Counted from the stretch's first letter, positions 42,930-53,959 are shown. The stretch is 64,000 nt of DNA from Neomesorhizobium sp963726065 (GCA_963726065.1 CAVSAU010000005.1:124001-188000), one strand, 5' to 3'. Notes: generated by a model from the letters alone, not told the origin. A program made the numbers and translations.

Positions 42930-43415
42930 TCACATGCCGGTGGCGACATCCATGTCGGTGGTATGATCGTCGTCATACTTGAGCTCGATGTTCTTGTAGG
43001 CGAATTGCACGACGTCGCCGATCGTATCGGGATTGGTCTTGCTCGCGCCGAATGAGTAGCCGACCACCGACGCTTCCTTCAGCGTGATGACGAAATAGTC
43101 GCTGGTTGCGCCATCGATGGTCCGGCGGCAGTAGATGACGACTTCGTCGAGCGGCTTGTTTTCATGACAGGCCTTCGCCAGGTAGGGCGACGACATGTCG
43201 ACGTCCTTCGTGCAGGTCACTGTCCCCAGCGAAACGCGGCCCTTGCGCGACAGTGAGTTGGGATCGAACGGAGCGACCATGGAGAAGTTGACGTCGTAAA
43301 TCTCGATCTGGTCCTCATGGCCGTCGCGTTCGCTGGGTCCGGCAATGTCTGGAACCTCCAGAAAACCATCGATCTTCATCATGTTGAGACTTCTAAGGTC
43401 ATCTATCAATGCCAT
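42930..43415 (-). CDS. hcp: Hcp/TssD, T6SS inner tube protein
   Basis: An intact 161-residue frame. Sequence features of Hcp include DGFLEVPDIAGPSERDGHEDQIEI (long beta-hairpin), SLGTVTCTKDVDMSSPYLAKA and DVVQFAYKNIELKY. Hcp hexamers stack into the tube that carries effectors, and the protein is also exported. GGAGAACGACA precedes the ATG. It is placed between tssC and tssE, with 27-base and 22-base gaps on either side. No extra effector domain is fused to it. Confidence 0.93.
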   Translation of the reverse strand: MALIDDLRSLNMMKIDGFLEVPDIAGPSERDGHEDQIEIYDVNFSMVAPFDPNSLSRKGRVSLGTVTCTKDVDMSSPYLAKACHENKPLDEVVIYCRRTIDGATSDYFVITLKEASVVGYSFGASKTNPDTIGDVVQFAYKNIELKYDDDHTTDMDVATGM

Positions 43416-43442
43416 TGTCGTTCTCCAATTGTTTCAGAAATT

Positions 43443-44948
43443 TCAGGTCTTGACGGACGGCAACTCCGATACGAGCCGTAGCGATGCGTTTATTCCTTCC
43501 AGCTGGTAATGCGGACGCAGATAGAAGCGGGCGTTGTAGTAGCCCGGCCGCCCCTCGACGCTGTCGACCTGCACTTCGGCCGCCGCGAGAGGACGCTTGG
43601 CCCGCGCCTTGTCGTCGGCGAAGGCAGGGTTCGCAAGAACGTAGCGGTTGATCCATTCGGTCAACCAGATCTGCATGTCGGATCGTTCCTTGAACGAGCC
43701 GATCTTGTCGCGCGCGATCGCCTTGAGGTAGTGCGCGAAGCGCGACACCGGGAAGAGGTAGGGCAGGTTGGCGCTCAGCCGTTCGTTCGACTGGGCGTCG
43801 GGATCGACCAGCCGGCCGGCCCGCGTCTCGTCGTCCTGCAGCGAATGCGCGCCGATGAAGGCGGCAAGGTCGGTGTTCTTGCGGTGCAGGATCGGCATCA
43901 GGCCGAGCTTGGCGAGTTCGGCCTCGCGCCGGTCGTCGATGGCGACTTCCGTCGGGCATTTCATCGCGATCGATCCGTCGTCGGTCGGGAAGCTGTGCAC
44001 CGGCAGGTTGATCACCGTGCCGCCGTTCTCGACGCCGCGGATCTGCGTGCCCCAGCCGATACAGCTTGTGACTGCGGTTGATGTTGACGCCCATCGGGAA
44101 GGCGGCGTTCATCCAGACATATTTGTTGTGGTCGCCCTGCACCTCTTCCTCGAAGGCGAAGCCCTTCACCGGCACGGTTTCGGCGCCATAGGGCAGTCGC
44201 GCCAGCACGCGCGGCATGGTCAGGCCGATGTAGCGCGCATCCTCGCTTTCGCGCAGCGACTGCCAGGAGGCGTAGGCCGGGTTGGAGACGATCTGCTGCA
44301 GATCCTGCGGGTTGGGCAGTTCCTGCCAGCTGTCCATGCGGAAGAGGCGCGGCGAGGCTGCAGCGATGAACGGCGTGTGCGCGGAGGCGCAGATGCCCGA
44401 TATGTTGCGCAGCAAGCCGACGTCGCGCGGATGGTTCGAGAATTCGTAGGCGCCGATCAGGCAGCCGATCGGCTCGCCGCCGAGCATCGAATACTCGTCC
44501 GTGTAGACCTTCTTGAAGATCGGGCTCTGATCCCACATCTGGCCTTCGTAGTCTTCAAGCGTGTCGGCCAGCTGCTTCCTTGGAGATGTTCATCACCCGG
44601 ATCTTCAGCTTCTGATCCGTTTCGGTGTTGTTGATGAGGTACCAGAGGCCGCGCCAGGTGCCTTCCATCTCGCGCACTTCCGGCGCGTGCAGGATCTCGT
44701 TGATCTGGGTCGTCAGCATCTTGTCGATGCCGGCGATCAAGCGACTTGATCGACTTGATCGCGTTCGACGAGATCGTCGTGGTTTCGGAGCGGGACTGCG
44801 CCGCCAGGGCGAGGTTGCGGACGAGTTGCTGCAGCTTCTCGCTGTCGTCCTTCTTGACCTTGAAGTCCTTCTCGAGAAGTTCGCTGAATTCCCCGAGGTC
44901 GATGGCCTCTGCTTCGGCGACGGTTGCGACTTTTTGCTGTTCGGCCAT
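43443..44948 (-). CDS. tssC: T6SS contractile sheath large subunit TssC (frameshifted)
   Basis: ATG 44948 (MAEQQKVATVAEAEAID) leads to the TssC core: DLGEFSELLEKDFKVKKDDS, then MLTTQINEILHAPEVREMEGTWRGL, in which the block REMEGTWRGL is diagnostic, followed by SPIFKKVYTDEYSMLGG and GEPIGCLIGAYEFSN. The end of the protein, HYQLEGINASLRLVSELP, is also conserved. Frame changes occur near 44748, 44580 and 44065; the middle break at about 44578 has one extra base where KEQLADTL is expected. The reconstructed length of about 501 residues is normal. TssC interlocks with TssB, encoded four bases upstream. Confidence 0.9.
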
Positions 44949-44951
44949 GAC

Positions 44952-45492
44952 TTACTCCCCGCCCTTCTCGCCGTCGGACAGCGCCTGATTGGCGATCTGC
45001 CCGAGAAGCGGCTCGTTGTTCAGCAGTTGCGCGATGCGCTTTTCGGCGTCGACCCGGCCGTCCATGAAGCCAAGCAGTTCCTCGAGCTGGCGACGCATCT
45101 TGAGAATTTCCGCCAGTTGCGGAACCTGCTCGGCGATCTTGTCCGGAGCGAAATCGCCCATCTTGGTGAAGGTCAGATCAACGAACAGTTCTTCGTCGCG
45201 CTCGGCGCCTTCAGCCTGCGGCAGCGTGTTCTTTACCCGCGCCTTCACACGCGGGCCCGAGCGCTTCCATGAAACGCGGGAACCTGTTGGCGTCGGTCTC
45301 GACAAAGGAGCGGTCCAGCACGGATTTCAGCGCTTCCCTGGTTTCCGACGCGCCGGAAAGATCGGCCATCACGCCCATGACGAAGGGCAGTTCGATCGTC
45401 GTCGGGCTGCCATAGGTTTCGACATCGTAGGCGATCTGCACGCGCGGCGCGCGATTTCGCTCGATGACCTTTGCTTTGCTTTCGGCCGGCAT
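44952..45492 (-). CDS. tssB: T6SS contractile sheath small subunit TssB (one frameshift)
   Basis: ATG 45492 begins MPAESKAKVIERNRAPRVQI and runs through VETYGSPTTIELPFVMGVMADLSG, the typical TssB signature (E-L-P-F-V-x-G-V-x-A-D-L). One extra base near 45255 shifts the frame, after which VKNTLPQAEG and LFVDLTFTKMGDFAPD follow and then LLNNEPLLGQIANQAL at the end. About 180 residues fits. TssB forms the sheath with TssC, and the N-terminal helix near the end is the ClpV recognition site in other species. It starts 13 bases after tssA. Confidence 0.9.
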
Positions 45493-45505
45493 CGCTTCGT
45501 ACCTT

Positions 45506-46677
45506 TCATCCTTCTGTGGCCGTCTTCTTGTTGTCTGGAACGCCGGCCAGAAGCCGGAATTCCTTCAGCCCCGACGGCGCGAGGTCTTCCATCAGTTCGA
45601 CGAAATCCATGTGCACCATCCGGCGAACACGGCGGGCGAGATGCGGGATCGGGCTCGACGGCTCGGTGCGGTCATAGAAGGCGACGACGAGGTCGAGGCA
45701 TTTGACGACATCGTCGCGCGAGGAAATGCGGTCCGGGAGCATGTGCTGAGATCCCGCCTCGCTTGTTGGGGTCAGGGTCGCTGTCGCGGCCATTTCGAAC
45801 CGGGGCTTCCGGTGTCGCTGGCGTCTCAGCGGGCTTGGCCGCGCCATTCGCCGAGTGCGCACCGTCGATCCGCGTTCCAGCGTGGTCAGCATGCGCTCCA
45901 GAAAGCGCTTCAGCTCCGGAACCGCCGGCACCGCTGCTTTCAAGGCGGGCGTTGAGCGCGGTCTCGACCGCATCGAGCGCCGCGATTGCCGCGCGGGCAT
46001 CGGCGATCAGCGCGATCATCGCCGCATTGGCCTGGTCGGCCTGCGCGGCGCATCCGCGCGCACCCGGCCCAGAAGTTGCTCATGCGCGCTGGACAGCGCT
46101 GCTTTCTCGGCTCCGTTCAGTCCTGAGCGGCTTCCTGGAGCATGGTACGCTCGTCCAGAGCGCGCCTTGTTCGAGATCGCGGCCGGTGATCGGGCCGATG
46201 CCGCGCGGGGCAAAGAACGTCATCTGCGCGCAGGTTCGCCAGCAGGCCGTCCTGGCCGTTCTGCAGGTCGAGCAGCGCGTTGATGCGCCGCAAGCGCCGC
46301 CTCGCGCGGCGGCGCGTTCGCCGCAGCGCCGGGTGCATGGTCTCCCAATGTGCGTCGAAGGTCTGCGCGATCAGCGTCAGGCCTTGGGCGAGCCCGGCCA
46401 AGCCCCTGCTTCGTTGGCGAGCGCGCGCGTCACGATGACCAGCAGGCGCAGGTCCCGGCCATGCGGCACGCAACTCCTCCGCCTTGGTCGAGGACCGCGG
46501 ACCAGTCGACGGGAACGGTGATTTGCGAGGAAGGCTTGTTGCGGTCGTCGTGGATGACCTTGACCTGCGGCTTCGCGTCAGGCGTTCCAGCTCGTGAAAG
46601 CGTGGATCGTTGCGCAAATCTTCGCCCGACGGATTTTCACCGTCCAGAGGATTCAGCCAGAGCGCGAGATCGATCAC
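45506..46677 (-). CDS. tssA: T6SS protein TssA with ImpA N-terminal domain (frameshifted)
   Basis: GTG 46677 begins IDLALWLNPLDGENPSGEDLRN, in which L-D-G-E-N-P-S-G-x-D-L is the ImpA_N signature. A GGGGGTG ribosome site precedes it; ATG 46758 is a much longer alternative that adds an unlikely leader. The middle includes LAQGLTLIAQTFDAHWETMHP and RRINALLDLQNGQDGLLANL, and the C-terminus reads VKCLDLVVAFYDRTEPSSPIPHL and HMDFVELMEDLAPSGLKEFRLL, all typical of TssA. Breaks near 46600, 46500, 46310, 46220, 46130 and 45750 split it. TssA primes baseplate and sheath assembly. It is the first gene of the minus-strand core operon. Confidence 0.85.
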
Positions 46678-47039
46678 ACACACCCCCAGCGACACGGCCC
46701 AAGGCCGAAATGCGCTAGTATTTACCACACCACTTTCATTTATCACAATTTGGATCATGCCCAGAAGTCAAGCAGGATACCTTACAAGCATCGTGTCAGA
46801 TTCCGTGAGTGTCTTTCGAAATTCGCGCTACATTGTCGAACGCCAGTATGCTAAATGCATCGCACACACAAGCGTTATTCGGCTGCAAATTGCCGATCAG
46901 AAGCGCTATGCGTACGTCAGACGCGAAAAACTCGACTGCGTCGAGCTCCAGCCAGCCTCTGCTCCACTGCGCTTCTTTGTAAAGTCGCTTCTTGTGTGGC
47001 AGGTTATTGGCAGACAGTCCGGCCACAGGAGCAAGTCCG
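46678..47039. other. Divergent intergenic region between tssA and clpV
   Basis: These 362 bases separate the divergent tssA and clpV genes and are AT-richer than the T6SS genes around them. An open frame running through it shows no recognisable domain. It presumably holds the promoters of the core operon and of clpV. I found no clear -35/-10 pair or operator palindrome. Confidence 0.5.
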
Positions 47040-49820
47040 ATGGAGCCAGGCGGTGCGCAGCGGCGCAGGTCGTCGCAGGTCTTCAAGCGCAAGGAGCTGG
47101 TCGGCAGGCTGAACCCGACCTGCCAGCGCGCCTTCAAGGCGGCGGCCGACGCGGCCAAGCTGCGCGGCAACCCCTACGTCGAGCTCGCGCACTTCATCGA
47201 GCAGCTGGTGCTCTCCGACCGCTCGGACGTGCAGCTGATCCTGGCCGAGGCCGGCGTCGACGCCGCGCGGCTCGCCGCCGACATGACCCGCGCGATCGAC
47301 AAGCTGCCCTACGGCGCGACCTCGATCGAGGAGTTCTCCGACCACATCTTCCACGCCATCCAGGAGGGCTGGAACTACGGCGCGCTCGAGTTCGGCGACG
47401 AGACGGTGCGCTCGGCCTACATCCTGCTCGCCTGCCTGAAGGTGCCGGTGCTCGACGGCCTGCTCGGCAAGATCAGCGCCGAGTTCGACAAGATCGACGC
47501 CGACGCCGTCATCGGCGCGGCTCGCCGACGTGCTCGCCGGCTCGCTCGAGGGCGCTGCGGCGACCGGCGCCCGCCGCCGCCGAGGCGCCGCCGCGGCGGC
47601 CGCCCGGCGGCGACTCGGCGCTGGCGAAATACGCCACCGACCTGACCGCAGCGGGCGCGCGACGGCAAGATCGACCCGGTGGTCGGCCGCGACCCCGAGA
47701 TCCGCCAGATCGTCGACGTGCTGATGCGGCGCCGGCAGAACAACCCGATCCTGACCGGCGAGGCCGGCGTCGGCAAGACCGCGGTGGTCGAGGGCTTCGC
47801 GCTGCGCATCGCCGAGGGCGACGTGCCGCCGATGCTGCAGGGCGTCAGCCTGCGCATGCTCGACGTCGGGCTGATGCAGGCCGGCGCCAGCGTCAAGGGC
47901 GAGTTCGAGAAGCGGCTGAGGGCGGTGATCGACGAGGTGCAGGCCTCCGAGACGCCGGTCATCCTCTTCATCGACGAGGCGCACACGCTGATCGGCGCCG
48001 GCGGCGCGGCCGGCACCGGCGACGCGGCGAACCTGCTGAAGCCGGCGCTGGCGCGCGGCGAGCTGCGCACCATCGCGGCGACCACCTGGTCCGAATACAA
48101 GCAGCACATCGAGAAGGACCCGGCGCTGACCCGCCGCTTCCAGGTGGTCAAGATCGAGGAGCCGGACGAGGCGGCGGCGGTGCAGATGCTGCGCGGCGTC
48201 GCCGGCGTGCTGGAGAAGCACCACCAGGTGCAGATCCTCGACGAGGCGATCGAGGCGGCGGTCGGCCTGTCGCACCGCTACATCCCGGCGCGGCAGCTGC
48301 CCGACAAGGCGGTCAGCCTGCTCGACACCGCCTGCGCCCGCGTCGCGGTCTCGCAGCACGCCACGCCGGCCGAGGTCGAGGACCTGCGGCGCCGCCGGCA
48401 GGCGCTGGAGGTCGAGCAGGGCATCATCGACCGCGAGGCGGCGATCGGCATCGACGTCGCCGAGCGCGCAGGCGCGGGTCGAGGCGGCGCTCGGCCGAGA
48501 CCGACGCGGCGCTCGCCGCCGCCGAGGCGCGCTGGGACGCGCGAGAAGGCGCTGGTCGCGCGAGATCCTCGACCTGCGCGCCCGGCTGCGCGGCGAGGGC
48601 GTGCCGCTCGACGCGGCGCAGGCGCCGACGCGGGCGCGGCGACTGCCGAGGCGCGACCGCGGCCGGCAGCCGAAGCCGAGCCGCCGAGGCGCCGAGCCGC
48701 AGCCGGCGCCGCCGCGCGCCCGACCGCGAGGCCGATCTCGCGCGAGCTGCGCGGGCTGATGGCCGAGCTCGCCGCGGCGCAGGGCGAGACGCCGCTGATC
48801 CTGCCCTCGGTCGACCGCAACGCCGTCGCGGCGGTGGTGCAGGACTGGACCGGCATCCCGACCGGCCGGATGCTGACCAGCCAGACCGAGAAGGCGCTGC
48901 GCGCTGGCCGCGATCCTGTCCGAGCGCGTGGTCGGCCAGGACCACGCGATGGAGATGATCGCCAAGCGCGTGCAGACCAGCCGCGCCGGCCTCGGCGCGC
49001 CGGAGAAGCCGGTCGGCGTCTTCCTGCTCTGCGGCCCCTCCGGCGTCGGCAAGACCGAGACGGCGCTGGCGCTGGCCGAGACGCTCTACGGCGGCGAGCA
49101 GAACCTCATCACCATCAACATGTCCGAGTTCCAGGAGGCGCACACCGTCTCGCACGCTGAAGGGCGCGCCGCCCGGCTACGTCGGCTACGGCAAGGGCGG
49201 CGTGCTGACCGAGGCGGTGCGGCGCAAGCCCTATTCGGTGATCCTGCTCGACGAGGTCGAGAAGGCGCACCCCGACGTGCACGAGATCTTCTTCCAGGTC
49301 TTCGACAAGGGGATGATGGACGACAGCGAGGGCCGGCGGATCGACTTCAAGAACACGCTGATCCTGCTCACCTCCAACGTCGGCTCCGAGGTCATCATGG
49401 CCGAGACCGACAGCGGCCGGCGAGCGCGAGGCGATCGACGACCTCGACACGGCGCTGCGCGCGCCGCTGCTCGAAGGTCTTCCCGGCGGCCTTCCTCGGC
49501 CGGGTGGTGACCATCCCCTACTATCCGCTCTCCGACGACATGATCGAGGCGATCACCGCGGCACCAGTTCGGCAAGATCGCCGCGCCGCCTGCGCGCCGG
49601 CCACGAGGCGGAGCTGGTGATCGGCGACGGCGTGATGGACGCTGATCCGGGCGCGCTGCACCGAGATCGAATCCGGCGGGCGGATGATCGACGCGATCCT
49701 GACCAACACGCTGCTGCCCGAGCTCAGCCGCGGCGTGCTGAACCGCTCGCTCGAAGGCGAGAAGCTCACCCGCGTCACCGTCGGCGCCCGACCGAGGGCT
49801 TCACCTACGCGTTCGAGTAG
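47040..49820 (+). CDS. clpV: T6SS AAA+ ATPase ClpV/TssH (frameshifted)
   Basis: ATG 47040 has AGGAG eight bases upstream. An N-domain with RKELVGRLNPTCQRAFKAAADAA is followed by the first AAA+ module (LTGEAGVGKTAVVEGFA, Walker B region VILFIDEAHTLIGAGG) and the second (LLCGPSGVGKTETALALAETL, SVILLDEVEKAHPDVHEIFFQVFDKG). Between them a coiled middle region is readable. The last residues are TEGFTYAFE. ClpV disassembles contracted TssB/TssC sheaths. Frame changes include one near 47520 and one at about 49156, where one extra g follows the SH of the conserved SHLKGAPPGYVG. Third codon positions are almost all G or C, more than in neighbouring genes. Confidence 0.92.
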
Positions 49821-49842
49821 CTATACGGACATCCCATAAGCG

Positions 49843-49863
49843 AGCCGCGGCCGGCCGCGGGCT
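49843..49863 (+). terminator. Stem-loop after clpV, possible terminator
   Basis: GC-rich inverted repeat of about 20 bases built around CGCGGCCGGCCGCG, with a bulged base, 22 bases after the clpV stop. No T-tract follows, so intrinsic termination here is doubtful. Confidence 0.3.
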
Positions 49864-49896
49864 TCGCGTGCTGCGACAGTTGCAGGGAGCGTCCGA

Positions 49897-50250
49897 TTGA
49901 CCACCAGGATCTATGGCATCAAGAACTGCGACACCATGAAGAAGGCGAGAACCTGGCTGGATTCGCACGGCGTCGCCTATGATTTCCACGACTATCGCCT
50001 CGAGGGACTGAGCCGCGAGGTGCTGGCCCGCTGGTGCGACGAACTCGGCTGGGAAACCTTGCTGAACAAGGGGTCGACCACCTTCCGGGCCTTGCCGGAT
50101 GCCGACAGGAAGGATCTCGACCGCGAAAAAGCGATCAAGCTGATGCTGGCCGAGCCCACCATGATCAAGCGGCCGGTCCTCGACGACAAGGGCAAGCTAA
50201 TGGCCGGCTTCAAGCCGGAGCGTTACGAAGCGGCATTCGCCGCTTCCTAG
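49897..50250 (+). CDS. ArsC/Spx-family thioredoxin-like reductase (YffB-like)
   Basis: A 117-residue single-domain protein opening TTRIYGIKNCDTMKKARTWL, in which N-C-D-T-M-K-K-A is the signature of the ArsC family around one Cys. It continues RLEGLSREVLARWCDELGWE and KRPVLDD. The fold resembles arsenate reductase, but members of this YffB branch lack demonstrated arsenate activity, so annotation as arsenate reductase would overstate it. The start is a TTG with CAGGGAG ten bases upstream; no ATG is available in frame nearby. Intact frame. Confidence 0.85.
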   Translation: MTTRIYGIKNCDTMKKARTWLDSHGVAYDFHDYRLEGLSREVLARWCDELGWETLLNKGSTTFRALPDADRKDLDREKAIKLMLAEPTMIKRPVLDDKGKLMAGFKPERYEAAFAAS

Positions 50251-50392
50251 CAGCGTCTCGCTTTGCGATCGTTACCGGTGCGCTACCCCCCGGAGCCGTT
50301 CGACGCACTATCCCCGGTCAATCGCGGTTTGGCCCAATAGCCAGACGTTGCAACCGGATTGTGTCTCGCGTCGCGGCCAATATGGTCGCGCC

Positions 50393-51560
50393 ATGAACAA
50401 GGCACCCGCCAACCCGCTCCGCTATGCGATTGCCGGCATGACCGCAATGGCCGTCGCCATGGGCATCGGCCGCTTCGTCTACACGCCGATCCTGCCGGGC
50501 ATGATGGAGGAACTCGGCCTGTCGGCATCGAATGCCGGGCTTATCGCGTCGGCCAACTATCTCGGCTATCTGCTCGGCGCCATCGCCGCCGCCGGCGGCT
50601 GGGCGCATGGACGCGAGCGTGCCGTCATGCTGGTCTCGCTTGCGGCGAGCGCCGTTGCTGGCCGGAGCGATGGGGCTCACCGAAAACCTCGTCGTCTTCC
50701 TCGCGATCCGGTTTTTCGCCGGCGTCGCCAGCGCCTTCGTCATGGTTTTCGTCATCACCATTGTTTTCAGCCACCTGGCGGCAGCCGGCCGCAATAGCCT
50801 GCAGGCGCTGCATTTCGGCGGCGTCGGCGTCGGCATTGCCGTTTCTTCGGTGATGACCGGCGCTTTGGTGCTTAAAGGTTCTGCATGGCCGGCGGGATGG
50901 CTGTGGTCCGGCGCTTTGTCGATCGCCGGCTTCGTCATTGTCCTCCTGATGATTGATCGCGGCCCCCTGGTCGGCGGCATTGCGCAACGCGAGCCGCAAC
51001 TGCCGAAAAGTGCAGCCCTGGCCAAGATCATCGTCGCCTACGGCCTGTTCGGTCTCGGCTACATCGTCACCGCCACCTTCATCGTGGCGATCGTCCGCCA
51101 GGGCGACGGCGGCCGACTTTTCGAAGCCGCCGTCTGGCTGGTCACCGGCCTGGCTGGAATTCCCTCCGTATATCTCTGGACAAGGATGGCGTCGCGGCTC
51201 GGCCTGACAGCAACATTCGCACTCGGCTGCATCGTCGAGGCCATAGGCGTCATCGCCAGCGTCAGCCTCGGCACAGTTGCCGGGCCGCTGGTTGGCGGCA
51301 TCCTGCTCGGCGCCACATTCATCGCCATCACGGCAATTGGCCTGCAGGCCGGTCGCTTGCTGGCGCCTGCCGCCCCGCGTCGCGCGCTCGCCCTGATGAC
51401 GGCATCGTTCGGCACTGGCCAGATTCTCGGCCCGATCGCTGCCGGATACCTTGCCGACTGGACCGGCAGCTTCGTCGTGCCATCGATGGGGGCGGCTCTC
51501 GTGTTGTTGTTGTGTGCGGCAATCGGCTACGACGCCGGCCGCAAACAGGCGCTTGCCTAA
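50393..51560 (+). CDS. YbfB/YjiJ-family MFS transporter (one frameshift)
   Basis: ATG 50393 begins NKAPANPLRYAIAGMTAMAVA, followed by MGIGRFVYTPILPGMMEELG, the conserved G-I-G-R-F-x-Y-T-P-x-L-P motif of this family. Twelve hydrophobic segments can be traced through to the end at 51560, with YLADWTGSFVVPSMGAALVL near it. One base too many near 50650 shifts the frame. The substrate is not known; members are generic major-facilitator exporters or importers. It stands alone between the ArsC-like gene and sbmA. Confidence 0.83.
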
Positions 51561-51680
51561 GAACTTTCCGCCAGATTTTGCCGTAAAGCCTTGCCAGAAG
51601 GGTCTTTTCATCTGGACATGAAGTGTGACTTCATGCGCTGAACGCTCTGCCGTTGATTTGCCCCCGAAGGAACAGCCGAA

Positions 51681-52937
51681 ATGTTCGTATCGTTTTTCCC
51701 GAAGCCGAAGCTGTTTTTCACCAGCGCCGCGGTATGGGCGCTCTTCGGAATCCTGTTATGGTTTTTCGGCGGGAGGGAACTGGGCGCCTCCTTTGGCATG
51801 GGACCGGCGCCCGCGGATACGCCACCGATCCTGGGCGTTCCGATTTTCTGGTCGGGTCCGTTCATCTGGTTCTACATCTATTTCTTCGTCATGCTGGCGG
51901 CGTTTTATCTGTTCTGGCGGTTCTACGCCCCGCACCCCTGGCTAAACTGGTCCCTCCTCGGATCCGCGATGATCCTTTTTTCGACCTACATATCCGTCGA
52001 ACTCTACGTCGCGCTCAACAATTGGCGGCGCCCTTTCTTCGACCTCTTCCAGAAAGCCCTGACTACCGCCGGGTCGGTTTCGCAAGGTGAACTCTACAAT
52101 CTGTTCTGGATATTCGCCTGGATCGCCATGGCGAACGTCACCCTGTTTGTGTTGACCAGGTTCTATGTCAGCCACTACATTTTCCGCTGGCGCACCGCCA
52201 TGAACGATTTTTACATGGCCAACTGGTCGAGGCTGCGCCACATCGAAGGCGCATCCCAGCGTGTCCAGGAAGACACGATGCGCTTCTCGACCACCATGGA
52301 AGGCCTTGGCGTCGCCTTCGCAGACGCCATTCTCACGCTGATCGCCTTCCTGCCCGTGCTGGCGATGCTGTCGGACAACATCACCGAACTCCCGCTGGTG
52401 GGCGCGGTGCCTTATTCGCTTGTGATTGCGGCGCTCGCCTGGGCGATCTTCGGAACGAGCCTGCTTGCATTAGTGGGGATCAAGCTTCCCGGCCTCGAAT
52501 TCCGCAACCAGCGGGTCGAAGCGGCATATCGAAAGGAACTCGTTTACGGTGAAGACGATTCCGGCCGGGCCCAGCCACCGACTGTCGCCGAGCTTTTCGC
52601 AAATGTGCGTCGCAACTATTTCCGGCTCTATTTCCATTACGCCTACTTCAACATGTTCCGCTCCGGCTTCGGGCAGGCGGATGCGATCTTTTCAAGCGTG
52701 ATTCTGATACCGACCATCGCTGCAGGCAAAATCACCCTGGGCATCTGGCAGCAGATTCTCACTGCGTTCGGCCAGGTGAGTTCGTCCTTCCAGTATCTGG
52801 TGAATGCGTGGCCGACGATCGTCGAATTGATCTCGATCTACAAACGTCTGCGCGCCTTCGAGGCAACGCTGGATGGTGAGCCGTTGCCCGACATCGATCA
52901 GCGTTTTATTGAAAGAGCCCAGGAAGAGCCTGTCTGA
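51681..52937 (+). CDS. sbmA: SbmA/BacA peptide transporter
   Basis: An intact 418-residue inner-membrane protein, beginning FVSFFPKPKLFFTSAAVWALF. It shows the hallmark SbmA/BacA segments: SQRVQEDTMRFSTTMEGLGV, ALVGIKLPGLEFRNQRVEAAYRKELVYGE (read in pieces), and YFRLYFHYAYFNMFRSGFGQ near the end. The protein takes up proline-rich and other peptides by a proton-driven route and is called BacA in rhizobia, where it is needed in some legume symbioses to resist host NCR peptides. AAGGAAC lies before the ATG. No adjacent gene is obviously functionally linked. Confidence 0.92.
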   Translation: MFVSFFPKPKLFFTSAAVWALFGILLWFFGGRELGASFGMGPAPADTPPILGVPIFWSGPFIWFYIYFFVMLAAFYLFWRFYAPHPWLNWSLLGSAMILFSTYISVELYVALNNWRRPFFDLFQKALTTAGSVSQGELYNLFWIFAWIAMANVTLFVLTRFYVSHYIFRWRTAMNDFYMANWSRLRHIEGASQRVQEDTMRFSTTMEGLGVAFADAILTLIAFLPVLAMLSDNITELPLVGAVPYSLVIAALAWAIFGTSLLALVGIKLPGLEFRNQRVEAAYRKELVYGEDDSGRAQPPTVAELFANVRRNYFRLYFHYAYFNMFRSGFGQADAIFSSVILIPTIAAGKITLGIWQQILTAFGQVSSSFQYLVNAWPTIVELISIYKRLRAFEATLDGEPLPDIDQRFIERAQEEPV

Positions 52938-52945
52938 ATCGGGCC

Positions 52946-53959
52946 TTACCCGCCAACCGATGCGCCCGGCCGGTCGTCCGGGCTGGCCGGCGTCGGTGCG
53001 GTGCGCTTCAGGTAGTCAAGGTAGCTGACGCAGGCCACTGTCGGGCCTGACGCAGACTTCCTTGGCGAAACGCTCCAACGCGCGCCAGTATGCGCCGCCG
53101 TTCATCAGCGTGAAGTGGAAACCGACCTGGAAGCGGCACGCGCTTGCCATGGTATTCCTGGTTGAAGGAAGCGAGGAAAGCGTCATAGGCGCGATCCTCG
53201 AAATTCTTCGCTTCGCTCGGCCGTTCCAGCCCGCCGGAGTGGCGCACGAAAAGATTGTAGTCCATCGCGATCACCCGGCGCGCCTTGGGTCCTTCGGCAA
53301 TCTGCGGCAGCGCGAAATGGGTAAGGCCCGCATCGCTCGCCGGTTCGGCCGGTCCGCGCGAAATGCCGCTGGCGTCATAGGAGAATTTGTCCTCGGCGAG
53401 TGCTGCATAAAGAGCCTTGCCGGTCGACAGGTAGGGCGCGCGAAAACCGGTAATCTCCTTTTCGGCGAAATGCCGCCAACTCTTGGGCTCACCGTCAATG
53501 CCGTTCGACAGCATAGGCGTCGCCGACAATTTTTCGTGAACTGTGAAAATTCGTTCAGCCAGTCGGCCTTGCTCCACTCAGCACCATCGAAATGACCGCA
53601 GCCATGGCTGGCGATTTCGTGGCCTTCGCTACGGCGCCGCCGAGATTTCCGCAAGCCGCGCGCTGACCTCGTTCCTGGACAGGGCGAAGCCGACATTGGA
53701 TTTTCCAGCGCCCCTGCCGGGTGCGTGGTAGCTACGGCGCGTTTCGGGCGACAGCAGAAAGACGCAGGACAGGAAGTAGGTGAATTTCGCGCCGGTCTTG
53801 GCGGCAAGATCGCGGCTGCGTTTCCATTGCGCCACGTCATGGGCGCCGTCGAAAGAGATGATCACATATTGCGGGCGTTTCACGCACATCAGCGAGAAGC
53901 GGCGAGGCGCTGGCTAGCAGCGCACACGAGGCGGCACAGAGACGCAGAAATAAAGACAT
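52946..53959 (-). CDS. Secreted polysaccharide deacetylase-like protein (frameshifted)
   Basis: ATG 53959 starts a signal peptide (SLFLRLCAASCALLASASPLLA). In a shifted frame the mature part reads RPQYVIISFDGAHDVAQWKRSRD, in which S-F-D-G-A is the catalytic metal-binding motif region of polysaccharide deacetylases (NodB family). Further on come EGHEIASHGCGHFDGAEW (the S-H-x-x-x-H-like metal ligand block) and TGFRAPYLSTGKAL (the R-x-P-Y motif). The C-terminus reads VSYLDYLKRTAPTPASP and ends at TAA 52946. Breaks near 53890, 53625, 53530, 53125 and 53050 split it. The exact substrate (chitin-like, peptidoglycan or other) is not clear. Confidence 0.78.

Noticed and set aside
46610..47039. Possible protein upstream of clpV in the same open frame
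   Set aside because: The 430 bases before ATG 47040 translate to a sequence without domains, and the best ribosome site is at 47040.
47004..49052. A 682-codon open frame on the minus strand opposite clpV
   Set aside because: It is the complement of clpV; very high GC removes stop codons in that frame, and the translation is Arg/Ala/Asp-rich with no domain. The plus strand shows clear AAA+ motifs.
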